Source: an uncultured Ignavibacteria bacterium | GTDB lineage: Bacteria > Bacteroidota > Ignavibacteria > SZUA-365 | Assembly: GCA_913061095.1 (NCBI GenBank) | Contig: CAJXVM010000007.1 | Coordinates: 62,001-126,000, forward strand | Reading direction: 5' to 3' | Length of the DNA: 64,000 nt | Part shown: positions 35,593-44,952 of the stretch, piece after piece | Layout of the letters: every line of letters begins with the position of its first letter | Numbering within the stretch: the first letter of the stretch is position 1 | The notes under the pieces: generated by a model | Seen by the model: only the letters and a program-made list of their open reading frames with translations | Database searches by the model: none | Told to the model about the DNA's origin: nothing | Program-made: the position numbers and the translations under genes

Positions 35593-38388
35593 CTATTCGA
35601 TTCTCGTTACGCCGGGGAAACGCATGAGATTGCGGGCGGGCGAGGAATGGATCTCCTCCCGCGCACGCACGCGTACCGTTCCCGGACTCAGAATCTTCAC
35701 GAAATATCCTTTCCCCGCGACAAACATGCCGTCGGCGGGATACAGATACCCGTATACGGGATCGAATTCATAGGGATTGGTGAACATGCCTGACGGAGCT
35801 TCAACGACTTCGGATACCGGGCAGGGACCGCTTGGCATGCCAAAGAGGTTCCAGCCGGTTTCATCAGCGCCGTATGTGACGACAATGTCGCGAATCATGA
35901 CGCCGTCGAGCACGACGCTGTCGCGTTTCGCGAATTTGATCCAGTACGCCGTCGCGCCCTTCACCGATGAGCGCATGACATACCCGGAATCCGAATCCCA
36001 GGCATAGGCCGGCGGAATCGCATCCGGAAACAACGTCTGCAGGTCGTTCTCGTCGGGATCCAGCGGAATGGACACCAGGTTCCATCCCTCGTGATAGCGG
36101 AACATCAGGCTGCGTCGGCGCAGCGTCAGCGTGAAATCCGCACCGATCTCGAAATTGTTGAGCGGACGAAAAGCCCTCTGCGCGGGATCGCTGCGGTAAT
36201 AGTAGCTCGCGGGCATGATGTCGTAATCGCCCGAAGGTAGATACTCGAGCGCGTACTTCCCGTCCTGTCCGCTTTCTGCGGTAACCTCCGCCTCGCCGAA
36301 GGAACGCACGGGAATCCAGCCGACAGGCGCACCCGTCGGATCACGCAGCGTACCCGAGACGGAATACACCCGCTGAGCCGTGATCGTCAGTTCCACCGGA
36401 ATTTTCATCCCGGCATTTTCGGCGTTGCCACCCATGGTGATCTCCGCCCGGTACATGCCCTCCGTCATGGCGGTCGAAGTGATCTGTACCTCGACGGTAT
36501 CGATATTCGCCGTGCCGGCTCGCGGAGTGACCGTGAGCCAGTTGGCGCTGCCCACATCGGCCGTCCACGAGAGCAGACCCCCACCCGCGTTGCGGAGAAA
36601 GAGAAGCTGCGGGGGTGGAAGCGGCGCATTGCGCGAGAGTGTCAGGGCAATCGACGCCGGGCGGACATCGAGAACGGGCTTCGGCTCGCGGATGCCGACT
36701 TTCGTTGCGCGATCCTCGAGCCCGGTGCTCGTGGGCGTACGCACACGGACATGGGCATCTCCGGTTTCGGGAGCGGTGACATTCCATTTTACACTGCCTG
36801 TGGATGCATCGCCGGCATTGTACAGCGTCTCAGTCCACGTGGAGCCGCCGTCCCGTGATAGATCAACCGTGACATAGTGCAGTCCCTGCGCATTCCAGGT
36901 GATATCGACGGTTTCACCGATCGTCCATTGATCCCCGCTCTTGGGAGCCGTCAGTGTCAGGGACGGCTCGGAAGGCAGGTCCTCGGAACGATAGAAATAG
37001 AACTGCGAAAAGCCGTAGTAGTTCGAGCCGTGGTTGTAGGAACCCGAGGCATCGAGCACATCCCCGTCGAAATGGTAGTTGCCCGCGAGGCCGGTGGATC
37101 CGCCGGAGATTTCACGCCGGTAGTTGTCGGCGATGGCGAGATCACTGCGCGCGGTGTTCCAGATACGCAGTTCGTCCATCATGCCATGATACCCGTAAAG
37201 GGTGTTGGCCGATGGTGAGGACGAGGAGGCGCCGAGGACAATCGGAGCGTTGTTCGACGGCCCCTCCGTGGTGTAGTTTTTCTGTCCCCGCGGCAGTCCG
37301 TTGATGAATATGGTGGCCGTGTATTTCCCGCTTCTTCCGGAGAATCGCACGGCAACATGCGACCATTTGCCGATCGAAACAGCGGCAGCGCTCTCGAACC
37401 AGTCCTGCGTGTCGCCGTTCGGAATGTACCGGATGCGGTTGTTCGTCTTGTTGATGCCGATCCACACCGGATACTGCGGAGCGATTGCCACGGTCTTGCA
37501 GAACAGCGTCTGGAACTGTGAATGGCCCCCGGAGGTGGAGGGCTTGATCCAGCATTCGATCGTGTAGTTGCTGCGCAGTTCGAGATCCTTGCTGTAGGGA
37601 ATCAGGAAATGATCGACCGACTGCATGGGCGTGGACATATTCCGGAACCAGATGCCGATGCGCGAATAAAACGGCGGATCCGGTGTCGCGGCGTACGTAA
37701 CGGTGCCGACGGGGCTTCCGTTGTTGCCGCCCACGGGATCGCTTCCGTTCCCGTTCAGTCTCCAGCAGGCAAGGAGCTGTCTGCCGTAGAGACCGCCCGC
37801 GACCGCGTGAGGGATTTTGTAGAGATCGCCCTCAGCGGATGAAAAATCGATGAGGCCCCTCCATATGCGGACTTCGTCAAGCAGACCGCGCCAGTAATCC
37901 GTTGCGCTGGCGCCGGACCTGTCGGCACCGATGCGCAGGTCACTCTTTGCATATCCGATCCAGGTCTGCGGGGCGCTGACGCTCCGGTCAAGCGCGCCGT
38001 TGATGTAGAAGCGAACGACCTGCGTTTCCGGATAATAATGCACGCCGATGTGCGTCCAGACATTGGCACTGATCGTCGATTTGCTCTCGAAGGCGTCCTT
38101 GGGATTGAGAAGGAACCGCACTCTTCCGCTGCTGTTGAGCCCGAACCAGTATCCGCTGCTCCTGTCGTTCCCGATGACTGCCATGTTCGTGCCGATGGAT
38201 GTTGGGCGCACCCAGGCATCCATGGCCACGATACCGGCAGAAGAAAGCCCCTCATTCAGATTGTCACTGTACGGCACGGAGATATACCCCGTACCGGAGA
38301 GCCGCAGGGAACTGTTGACACCGCTGTACTGGGCGGCGAGGGAGCACGGGAGCAGCAGCAGAACGATGATGACTGTAATGCGTGGCAT
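35593..38388 (-). CDS. Secreted protein with two LamG-like domains and a GWNLVSIP module
   Basis: About 931 aa; start taken at 38388 (signal MPRITVIIVLLLLPCSLAAQ), with the ATG at 38400 equally possible. Two LamG/concanavalin-like domains (about 20-225: AMDAWVRPTSIG ... GLLDEVRIWRG; about 245-440: IECWIKPSTSGG ... GMMDELRIWN), a beta domain (about 470-560), a BACON-like segment (LLFLRNAGGGLLSWTADVGSANWLTVTPRAG), a carboxypeptidase-regulatory-like domain (YSVSGTLRDPTGAPVGW), and two GWNLVSIPLD / GWNLFGMPSG repeats near the C-terminus. No NYPNPF sorting domain is visible, unlike its two neighbours. Surface or extracellular adhesin/carbohydrate-binding role is inferred. Confidence 0.85.
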   Translation of the reverse strand: MPRITVIIVLLLLPCSLAAQYSGVNSSLRLSGTGYISVPYSDNLNEGLSSAGIVAMDAWVRPTSIGTNMAVIGNDRSSGYWFGLNSSGRVRFLLNPKDAFESKSTISANVWTHIGVHYYPETQVVRFYINGALDRSVSAPQTWIGYAKSDLRIGADRSGASATDYWRGLLDEVRIWRGLIDFSSAEGDLYKIPHAVAGGLYGRQLLACWRLNGNGSDPVGGNNGSPVGTVTYAATPDPPFYSRIGIWFRNMSTPMQSVDHFLIPYSKDLELRSNYTIECWIKPSTSGGHSQFQTLFCKTVAIAPQYPVWIGINKTNNRIRYIPNGDTQDWFESAAAVSIGKWSHVAVRFSGRSGKYTATIFINGLPRGQKNYTTEGPSNNAPIVLGASSSSPSANTLYGYHGMMDELRIWNTARSDLAIADNYRREISGGSTGLAGNYHFDGDVLDASGSYNHGSNYYGFSQFYFYRSEDLPSEPSLTLTAPKSGDQWTIGETVDITWNAQGLHYVTVDLSRDGGSTWTETLYNAGDASTGSVKWNVTAPETGDAHVRVRTPTSTGLEDRATKVGIREPKPVLDVRPASIALTLSRNAPLPPPQLLFLRNAGGGLLSWTADVGSANWLTVTPRAGTANIDTVEVQITSTAMTEGMYRAEITMGGNAENAGMKIPVELTITAQRVYSVSGTLRDPTGAPVGWIPVRSFGEAEVTAESGQDGKYALEYLPSGDYDIMPASYYYRSDPAQRAFRPLNNFEIGADFTLTLRRRSLMFRYHEGWNLVSIPLDPDENDLQTLFPDAIPPAYAWDSDSGYVMRSSVKGATAYWIKFAKRDSVVLDGVMIRDIVVTYGADETGWNLFGMPSGPCPVSEVVEAPSGMFTNPYEFDPVYGYLYPADGMFVAGKGYFVKILSPGTVRVRAREEIHSSPARNLMRFPGVTRIE

Positions 38389-38417
38389 GACGTGATCCAT
38401 GTTTGTGTGATTGAAGT

Positions 38418-38444
38418 GCCGTCCCGCCGCGGGGACGGGACGGC
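38418..38444 (-). terminator. GC hairpin between two secreted-protein genes
   Basis: GCCGTCCCG / CGGGACGGC, 9-bp stem with 9-nt loop, no T-run on the minus strand. It may be a terminator or mRNA-stabilising hairpin. Confidence 0.5.
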
Positions 38445-38459
38445 CTGAAGGGATACTGG

Positions 38460-39551
38460 TTATTTCAGCAGCACGAGACTGCGGGTCTGCGTGCGGTCGG
38501 CGCAGTCGAGCCGACAGGAATAAAGCCCGGGCGGGAGTCCGGCCGCATGGAAACGCACGTGCTGCGCATCACTGACGGCTTTCAGCTGACCGGTCAGGTC
38601 AGCCACCAGCCGGCCAAGTGCATCATAAATGCGCAGTGTTGCGTCGCTGTTCGCGGCGGCGCCGAGCTGCAGATGAATCGCAGTCTCCTCCGAGAACGGA
38701 TTGGGATAGTTGCCAAGCAGCCGCGGTGATGCAGGTGTCGCTGTCGGATCGACACCCACCGCGAGGGACAGCATCACCGGGATATCCAGCTGGGCGGGAT
38801 AGACCGGCGAGCGCAAACGAATGACTGCCTCGTAATCATCGTTGGGCATGTCGGTGTTCACGACCGCGACGGTCAGCGTGGCATCGCCGGAACCGGAACC
38901 CGGCGATACGTCAAGCCACGACGCATCACACGTCGCCGTCCACGCTGCGACGGGATCGTTCTTCGTCACCAGCTGAATGTCGGCTGACGGCGAATCGTAA
39001 CGATTCTCGATATCAAACGTGAGTTGGGGCGGCGTGGCGACGAATTCGAGCGGCATGTAATTGAATGTCACGCGCACGATCGCCTGTCCCTGTGTGATCT
39101 GACTTTCCCATTCACTCTCCCCCGCCTGGTCTACGCCGTCGATGCTCATCGCGGTGATGCGCCCTTCGTACGGAGCGACCCACGTGATGAGAATGGCATC
39201 ACTGCCCTCTCCCGCCTGCCAGGCGATGGTATACGTGATGGTGAACGCCTCGGTCGTGCTCTCCGGCGCACGGTAATCGCGCAGGCCGCCGAGTCCGAGC
39301 TGGGATGCGCCGGGTGTGCTGATTACCCGGGCATCGAAGATTTCGTTCGGTGGTGTCGGCGGGAGCTCGTATTCATCGAGCGCCTGGTCGAGACCGGACG
39401 TGGCGCCTTCACGGACGCCGAGTATGAGCATGGTTTCGCGGTCGTTCTGATTCGACACCCAGAGGCCGATCTCCGCACCGCGGTATTCCTGGGCGTTGAG
39501 CGCTGCGGCGGCACAGAGCAGCAGCAGCATGCTGATGGTGATGGTTTTCAT
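38460..39551 (-). CDS. T9SS type A sorting-domain protein
   Basis: 363 aa. Signal peptide 1-20 (ISMLLLLCAAAALNAQ), a beta-rich body with a BACON-like stretch (AAWTATCDASWLDVSPGSGSGDATLTVAVVNTD, about 200-260), and a complete type A sorting domain: LLGNYPNPFSEETAIHLQLG ... LRIYDALGRLVADLTGQ ... LPPGLYSCRLDCADRTQTRSLVLLK. It is exported through the Sec system, then across the outer membrane by T9SS. Ligand unknown. AAGGAGG lies before the ATG. Ten nt downstream of the metalloprotease gene, so co-expressed with it. Confidence 0.9.
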   Translation of the reverse strand: MKTITISMLLLLCAAAALNAQEYRGAEIGLWVSNQNDRETMLILGVREGATSGLDQALDEYELPPTPPNEIFDARVISTPGASQLGLGGLRDYRAPESTTEAFTITYTIAWQAGEGSDAILITWVAPYEGRITAMSIDGVDQAGESEWESQITQGQAIVRVTFNYMPLEFVATPPQLTFDIENRYDSPSADIQLVTKNDPVAAWTATCDASWLDVSPGSGSGDATLTVAVVNTDMPNDDYEAVIRLRSPVYPAQLDIPVMLSLAVGVDPTATPASPRLLGNYPNPFSEETAIHLQLGAAANSDATLRIYDALGRLVADLTGQLKAVSDAQHVRFHAAGLPPGLYSCRLDCADRTQTRSLVLLK

Positions 39552-39561
39552 GGCCGCCTCC

Positions 39562-42500
39562 TTACCTGACGATGGTGCAACGACGTGTCAGAACCTTTCC
39601 GCCCGATTCGAGGCGGATCATGTACAGACCGGAGGGCAGGGCGGCACCCTGCTCATCGATCGTTCTCCAGGTTACCGCGTAACTGCCCGGACGCCGCGTC
39701 GCGTCGACAAGCGCACTGACGCGCCTGCCGAGCAGATCGAACACCTGCAGCAGCACCGGACCCTCCCGGTCGACACTGTACTGCAGGACAGTCTGTTCAC
39801 CGCTGCGCACCGGATTCGGGTAGTTCTGCTCCAGCGCGAAGCGCGGCGTGTGCGGTTCGGAGACTTCGTAGCGCAGAAGGAAGCTGCGCGTACCGCTGAT
39901 ATCGACCTCGAACACGGATGCCTGTCCGGTTCGGAACTCGTAGAGCAGCGCACCGTTCTCGTCGAGCAGCTGCACGGAACGCAGCAGCTCGGACCGCGGC
40001 TTGAGGGCCAGCCGGACGCTGCCACGGTGCTGAATGCGCAGGGTGTTGTCGCCCGGACTGAAGAACAGCGTCCCCTCTCCACTGCGTGCGTCAAAGAGCC
40101 CGCCCGGAGGAAGCACCGGCAGTGACAGGATATCGAGTTCACCGGTTTCGAGCGGCCGCGAAGCGAGACGCAGGATCTGTCCGCCGCTACTGCCTGGCAT
40201 GACGCTCAGCGTGGCAACGGTCGTGATCCCCGCCATGGCTTTCTCGTAGGTCGTCGCATCTCCGCCGCGGGGACTGCTTCCAGCGAATGAAAGCGATGCG
40301 TTCGGATCCAGCCGCACCCAGTACCCTTCGCCGGGATCGACGCTGGTCGGAATGACGTACCCGAGGGAGGGATCCCAGCCGAAGATGGAATGCATGCACC
40401 CTGCGGGATTCTGCCCGATGGCACTCACCGCCACCGGATGCGAAATACTGCCAATCATATTCCAGCCATACCCGTAGGGCTCTCCGAGACCGCTGAGATT
40501 ATTCAGCGTGTTGCTGGTCACCTCGTTGCCGACGAACAGCGTCGACGGCGTGGCCGTCTTCAGCCAGTAGCCAACGCCGAAGTCCATCTCGGTAACCCCT
40601 TCATACGACCCGTGCGTGATGTTGAAGCGGTACAGTCTCGTGAGGGGATCGGGATAGAGCGATGACATGATGCCGCTGACCATCTTCACCGGCAGGGAGA
40701 CCATCTCCCAGTCACCCGAATTGCGCCGCGTGAAGCGGAACATGTCCTCGTTCGGATCCGGGATGTAATCCGGGATGTCGATCGTCGTAGTGTCCGGGAT
40801 CTTGGTCGGGTCGTCCTCGTCCGGGATGACGATGATCTCGCGCTCCGGATCGTCGTTTTCCTCGTCCGGGCATATGCGCAGCATGAATGTGGAATCGAGC
40901 TGCGTGATGCGCGAGACGCGCGCCGGGACGAAGGCTCCCTCGCCATTCTTCTCGTAGATCTTCAGACGGAAGGGATTGTAATACGGGAGCGCCGCCCCTG
41001 TTTTCTTGTGCTTGATGAGCACTTCGAGGTTCACGCAGGGGAATTCATCCGGATCGACACGCTCGGTCGTGATGTCAACCTCCGGCTCCTCGGTCGGCGG
41101 CGGACACTCCGGCTCCTTCACGTCGACATAGAAGATGTACGTGCCCTCATCGGAGAGTTCGTAACTCGATGTCGTGTGCATGTCGAGATCCACCGACAGT
41201 GCGGGGATGCGCAGCCGCATCGTGAACGACGACGACAGCGGCGGCGTGGACCATTGCAGGCGCAGAGGCGCGGCCGCCGAAGCGAACTGCAGGCTGCCGA
41301 TGTACGTATGCTGCTGCTTGATGCCACGGATATCCGTCGGACTGCCCTGCGAGGCCTTGATATTGGTCCAGCGCGCATCGAACGTCAGGGGCGGAGGAAT
41401 GGGGGGAAGGTCCGTCTCACCCGTACCCGCGTCGATGCTGTCACTCGCACCGCCCTGCATGCCGTATTCCAGGCGTGTGCTGCCCTGCAGCGCATTGGTC
41501 ACGGAGATGATATGCGACCACTGCGGCATGGGCTCCGGTATGCAGGGTTTCGGGCGATAGACCGCGATCAGTCGCTTATGCTTCCACATCACGACCGGCA
41601 GGGGATTGGTTGCCGCGCTGGTGTCGCCAACCCATCTGATGAATTCATGGAACTCGGCTGGCTTTGCCTCCGCCATTGTCGTGCTGCCAACAGCATGAGT
41701 CGTGTGAACGTATAGTGGAGGATTCCAGCAATTGGGATTCAGAACAACCAGTCCGACTTCGTCGTTCGGAAGCTCGTTGGTCTCGGGGATCACTACATGC
41801 TCACCCGGCGGCGTATTCGGCGTAATGCCGATGGGCAGAGGATTCTGTGCGCCGGAGAATGTCTCTCCGACAAAACGCACGAATGTCTGGTCCGGAGGAG
41901 GAATGTAAAGCAGGTTGAAGTTCGCGCCCGTCTTCGGATCGAATCCCGGTCGGGTCGGAATCACCAGCTCCGGCGGCGGGAAGGGCTCCATGATCACGAG
42001 GCCGGGATACGGCTTCGGTATGGTCACGCGCACGCAATTGGCGCAGATTCCCACGAGGGTCGGATAGATCTGCGCCCGCGAGATCGCTATGGAATATTCA
42101 CCGTACCCGAAATGTCCGCTGAAGCGGTCGACAAGATCGTACATTCCGGAAATGTTGCGGATTTCCGCGTCCACCTTGATGATGTACTCGCCGTCCTCGG
42201 GCAGGCTCATGACCCACCCGCCGAGTGTCGTGCTGTAGTATGCAGGATGTTCAGTGGTAGTTCCCGCCCGGCGCCAGCTCATCTTCGGTTTGAAATGCGA
42301 TCCATCCTTCACTTTCAGCAGCATCTGCACCTTTGTGCCGAACAGGACGGACGAGGAACTGAGTCCGATGACGGTGATGCGGTAATGATCCGCCTTGGGA
42401 CGGCGCCAGCTGAATTCGCCGGAGGCACCGGCAATCGTCACGGCACCGTGCACCGTGTAAGGATCGATACCCGGTCCCATCGAGGGAAGCGTTTTCGGCG

Positions 42501-44619
42501 AGGATGCCGTGTTCACCTCATTGGCGTCATAGCAGTACACCGTGTCGGCAGGACTCGCCGGGCGCGTGCGGATGCTCGCCACGACGGATGGATTGCCTTC
42601 GAGTGTATTGTAGACGCCACGAATGCGGAAACGGTATTCACGGTTGGGCTGGATATCCTCGTTCCCACCCGTGCCGGGCACCGAGTGAATCCGCGCCCCG
42701 GTCCACTCGTTCCGATTGACGACGTTGGGATGATTAAGGACAATATGCGACGGTGTCACTTCCACCCAGCTCGACCCGCGCTGATACTCGATCTTCGTCT
42801 GCGTATGCGTCATGTCGTAATTCGAGCGCCAGCGCAATGCCACGCAGGGATCCGGTGACATCGTGTGGTTGTACTCGGAAAGCCAGGCGGTCAGTGTCGT
42901 GTTGCTGGTCTGATAATCCGGCGGATTCGCTGTGTAATGCGCCACGACATCCACGATGGGATTGCTCCAGGAGGAGTACAGTGCCGAGGACGGCAGTTCC
43001 GTTCCGTAATGGTAAAGATCCGCGGAATGACCGTCTTTGTACTTCACTTCCCAGTGGCTGAAATAGTATGTCGTGCCGCCGTAGTGGCGGGTCAGGTACA
43101 CGGTGACACGCATGCAGTAGTCATGCGCCACGGGAACATAAATCGGCTCATAGAATGGCCATGTTCCCCCATCGCAGTTATGCAGATGCATGGGGAAGTC
43201 CTGCGGCGTCGTGCGGAAGCGGCGCAGCGGAACTCGCTGCGAAACGGGAATCAATCCGGTATGCACCGGCGTCGCAAGGCTCGTACCACCGGTATAATTC
43301 CCTTTCATGATCCCGTCGAAACCGTGCATTCGGTAGCCCGGGTGACCGGGCGCCGGCTGGTAGCGCTGACAGTTCCAGTTCGGCTGGCCACGGTATGTAT
43401 CGTCACACTGGCTCTGCTTTTTCAGGTATTCGTCCGGGCAGCCGAAAATGTGACCGATTTCGTGAGCAATGACATTGCGATACGGGTTCGCGAGCGGATC
43501 AGGGACGGCCTGCCAGTAACGGTTATCCAGCGCATAATACAAGCCATCCCGGTCGCCTCCGCTCTGCCACCAGACCGCATGCGGCCAGATGCCCTCTTCC
43601 GGAGTGCCCTTGTAGGCAATGAATCCGCAGAAGGCTTCGTTGCCGCCGTAATGATTTCGGACGTAACTGTTGTATGCACGTACCCAGAGCACGTGATCAC
43701 CGATTCCCCAGCTGAGGGGGAATGGCTCGTCGAATACACGGTCGAGAACCGTCGGGATGAAATTCTCTTCCTTGATTACGGTCGGTTCGCCGCTGACCTG
43801 GCACGCCGAATTCCACGGGCTGAAAATATGCCAGTGATGGATCATCGTGCGGCCGTACTTGGAGGCTTCCGACGTCCAGAACGTCATCGCCTGGGAGCAC
43901 AGCGTCCGATAGTCGTTGTAGACGCTCGTCGGCCAGTCCCATGACCCGGTGCCGCTGCGGCTTTCCACGAAAAACGTGCTGTGATGCACGTGTCCGTAAG
44001 CCTTGGTGGCATGACCGAGCAGTTCATCCTCACTGCCCCCCGGTCCTTCCGGCTCGGGGGCGTTCACGACGATCACCGGGCCGTCATTCGGCAGCACGTC
44101 GCGCAGTGATTCGTATTTCAGTTCCGCTTCCTCCATCGCCTGACGGCGTTCCTCGGTCATGGGCATATGCGCCCATTCCAGGAAATTCCGAACCGCCTCG
44201 TCGGCCTCCGTCAGCTCACGCTTGGAAAGAAGCTGGCGATTGTCGAGGTCGGCGACGGTATAGGATACCGCCTCCACGCCGAAATCGCGTCCGGCGGCGG
44301 AGATCCGTGCCGAGAGCACTTCCTCCCGCGCATCGGGCGGCACCCAGGCGAGTATGCGTCCGGGCGAGGATATGATGGAAACAAGCGCGCCGCGCTCGGT
44401 CAGCGCGTCGGCGAGTGCGCGCGCTTCAGCATCCGTGTGGCAATCGCTCTCCACGACGGCCAGGTGCTGATAGTGCGCTTCGACCCCGGCCGACACGATG
44501 TCGGGCGGGACGTAGCGAGGCGTGGGCACCATCTCCTGTGCCTGCAGCTGAACGGAAAACAGGAGCATTCCGCTCAGGCCCAGAAACAGCAGCGCCCGAA
44601 TCGTTCGAAAAGCGTTCAT
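39562..44619 (-). CDS. Giant T9SS-secreted zinc metalloprotease
   Basis: 1685 aa. Signal peptide 1-28 (LLFLGLSGMLLFSVQLQAQ); N-terminal pro-like domain to about 170; catalytic domain with RNVIAHEIGHIFGCPDEY, giving a metzincin-like HExxHxxGxxD (His386, Glu387, His390, Asp396); FN3-like and other beta domains; two WN(L/M)VS-type modules (SGDWEMVSLPVK, GYGWNMIGSISH) and a C-terminal type A sorting domain (LEQNYPNPVRSGEQTVLQYSV ... LPSGLYMIRLESGGKVLTRRCTIVR). It likely degrades extracellular protein. The Asp third ligand recalls snapalysin-type enzymes, but I cannot name a family. First gene of the minus-strand T9SS cluster. Confidence 0.88.
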   Translation of the reverse strand: MNAFRTIRALLFLGLSGMLLFSVQLQAQEMVPTPRYVPPDIVSAGVEAHYQHLAVVESDCHTDAEARALADALTERGALVSIISSPGRILAWVPPDAREEVLSARISAAGRDFGVEAVSYTVADLDNRQLLSKRELTEADEAVRNFLEWAHMPMTEERRQAMEEAELKYESLRDVLPNDGPVIVVNAPEPEGPGGSEDELLGHATKAYGHVHHSTFFVESRSGTGSWDWPTSVYNDYRTLCSQAMTFWTSEASKYGRTMIHHWHIFSPWNSACQVSGEPTVIKEENFIPTVLDRVFDEPFPLSWGIGDHVLWVRAYNSYVRNHYGGNEAFCGFIAYKGTPEEGIWPHAVWWQSGGDRDGLYYALDNRYWQAVPDPLANPYRNVIAHEIGHIFGCPDEYLKKQSQCDDTYRGQPNWNCQRYQPAPGHPGYRMHGFDGIMKGNYTGGTSLATPVHTGLIPVSQRVPLRRFRTTPQDFPMHLHNCDGGTWPFYEPIYVPVAHDYCMRVTVYLTRHYGGTTYYFSHWEVKYKDGHSADLYHYGTELPSSALYSSWSNPIVDVVAHYTANPPDYQTSNTTLTAWLSEYNHTMSPDPCVALRWRSNYDMTHTQTKIEYQRGSSWVEVTPSHIVLNHPNVVNRNEWTGARIHSVPGTGGNEDIQPNREYRFRIRGVYNTLEGNPSVVASIRTRPASPADTVYCYDANEVNTASSPKTLPSMGPGIDPYTVHGAVTIAGASGEFSWRRPKADHYRITVIGLSSSSVLFGTKVQMLLKVKDGSHFKPKMSWRRAGTTTEHPAYYSTTLGGWVMSLPEDGEYIIKVDAEIRNISGMYDLVDRFSGHFGYGEYSIAISRAQIYPTLVGICANCVRVTIPKPYPGLVIMEPFPPPELVIPTRPGFDPKTGANFNLLYIPPPDQTFVRFVGETFSGAQNPLPIGITPNTPPGEHVVIPETNELPNDEVGLVVLNPNCWNPPLYVHTTHAVGSTTMAEAKPAEFHEFIRWVGDTSAATNPLPVVMWKHKRLIAVYRPKPCIPEPMPQWSHIISVTNALQGSTRLEYGMQGGASDSIDAGTGETDLPPIPPPLTFDARWTNIKASQGSPTDIRGIKQQHTYIGSLQFASAAAPLRLQWSTPPLSSSFTMRLRIPALSVDLDMHTTSSYELSDEGTYIFYVDVKEPECPPPTEEPEVDITTERVDPDEFPCVNLEVLIKHKKTGAALPYYNPFRLKIYEKNGEGAFVPARVSRITQLDSTFMLRICPDEENDDPEREIIVIPDEDDPTKIPDTTTIDIPDYIPDPNEDMFRFTRRNSGDWEMVSLPVKMVSGIMSSLYPDPLTRLYRFNITHGSYEGVTEMDFGVGYWLKTATPSTLFVGNEVTSNTLNNLSGLGEPYGYGWNMIGSISHPVAVSAIGQNPAGCMHSIFGWDPSLGYVIPTSVDPGEGYWVRLDPNASLSFAGSSPRGGDATTYEKAMAGITTVATLSVMPGSSGGQILRLASRPLETGELDILSLPVLPPGGLFDARSGEGTLFFSPGDNTLRIQHRGSVRLALKPRSELLRSVQLLDENGALLYEFRTGQASVFEVDISGTRSFLLRYEVSEPHTPRFALEQNYPNPVRSGEQTVLQYSVDREGPVLLQVFDLLGRRVSALVDATRRPGSYAVTWRTIDEQGAALPSGLYMIRLESGGKVLTRRCTIVR

Positions 44620-44952
44620 GGCAGCATCCTCTGCGTTGATAGAAGAGTATGGTAAGTTCAGCTCTTTGAGGAACTGGTTCGACTCGTTATCGCGTCATGC
44701 TGCGTCCGCGCAAAGTACGCGGACATTCTCCCGAACGACTGTGCGGTTGCTCCCTGCGGTCGCAGCGCGTTGGGGATAATGCTGTCAGGTATTGTTGAAT
44801 AGTTCAGATATATCAAATTTTCCAGACGAAGTCAAGTCCCGCTTTGCGTCACCTGCAGACAACGCTCACAAAGGGAAGGATCACAGCCGGATTCGCATTT
44901 CCGCCGCGGTTTGCTGATATTTTGGTTTCCACGACACCAACGGCAGAGATCC
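44620..44952. other. Divergent intergenic region, metalloprotease / polA
   Basis: 333 nt separating divergent genes; must hold both promoters. Hairpin GTCCGCG-CAAAGTA-CGCGGAC at 44704-44724 and an AT-rich tract (TTCAGATATATCAAATTTT) near 44805-44822. TATTTTGG near 44918 is a weak polA -7 candidate. No gene seen. Confidence 0.5.
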
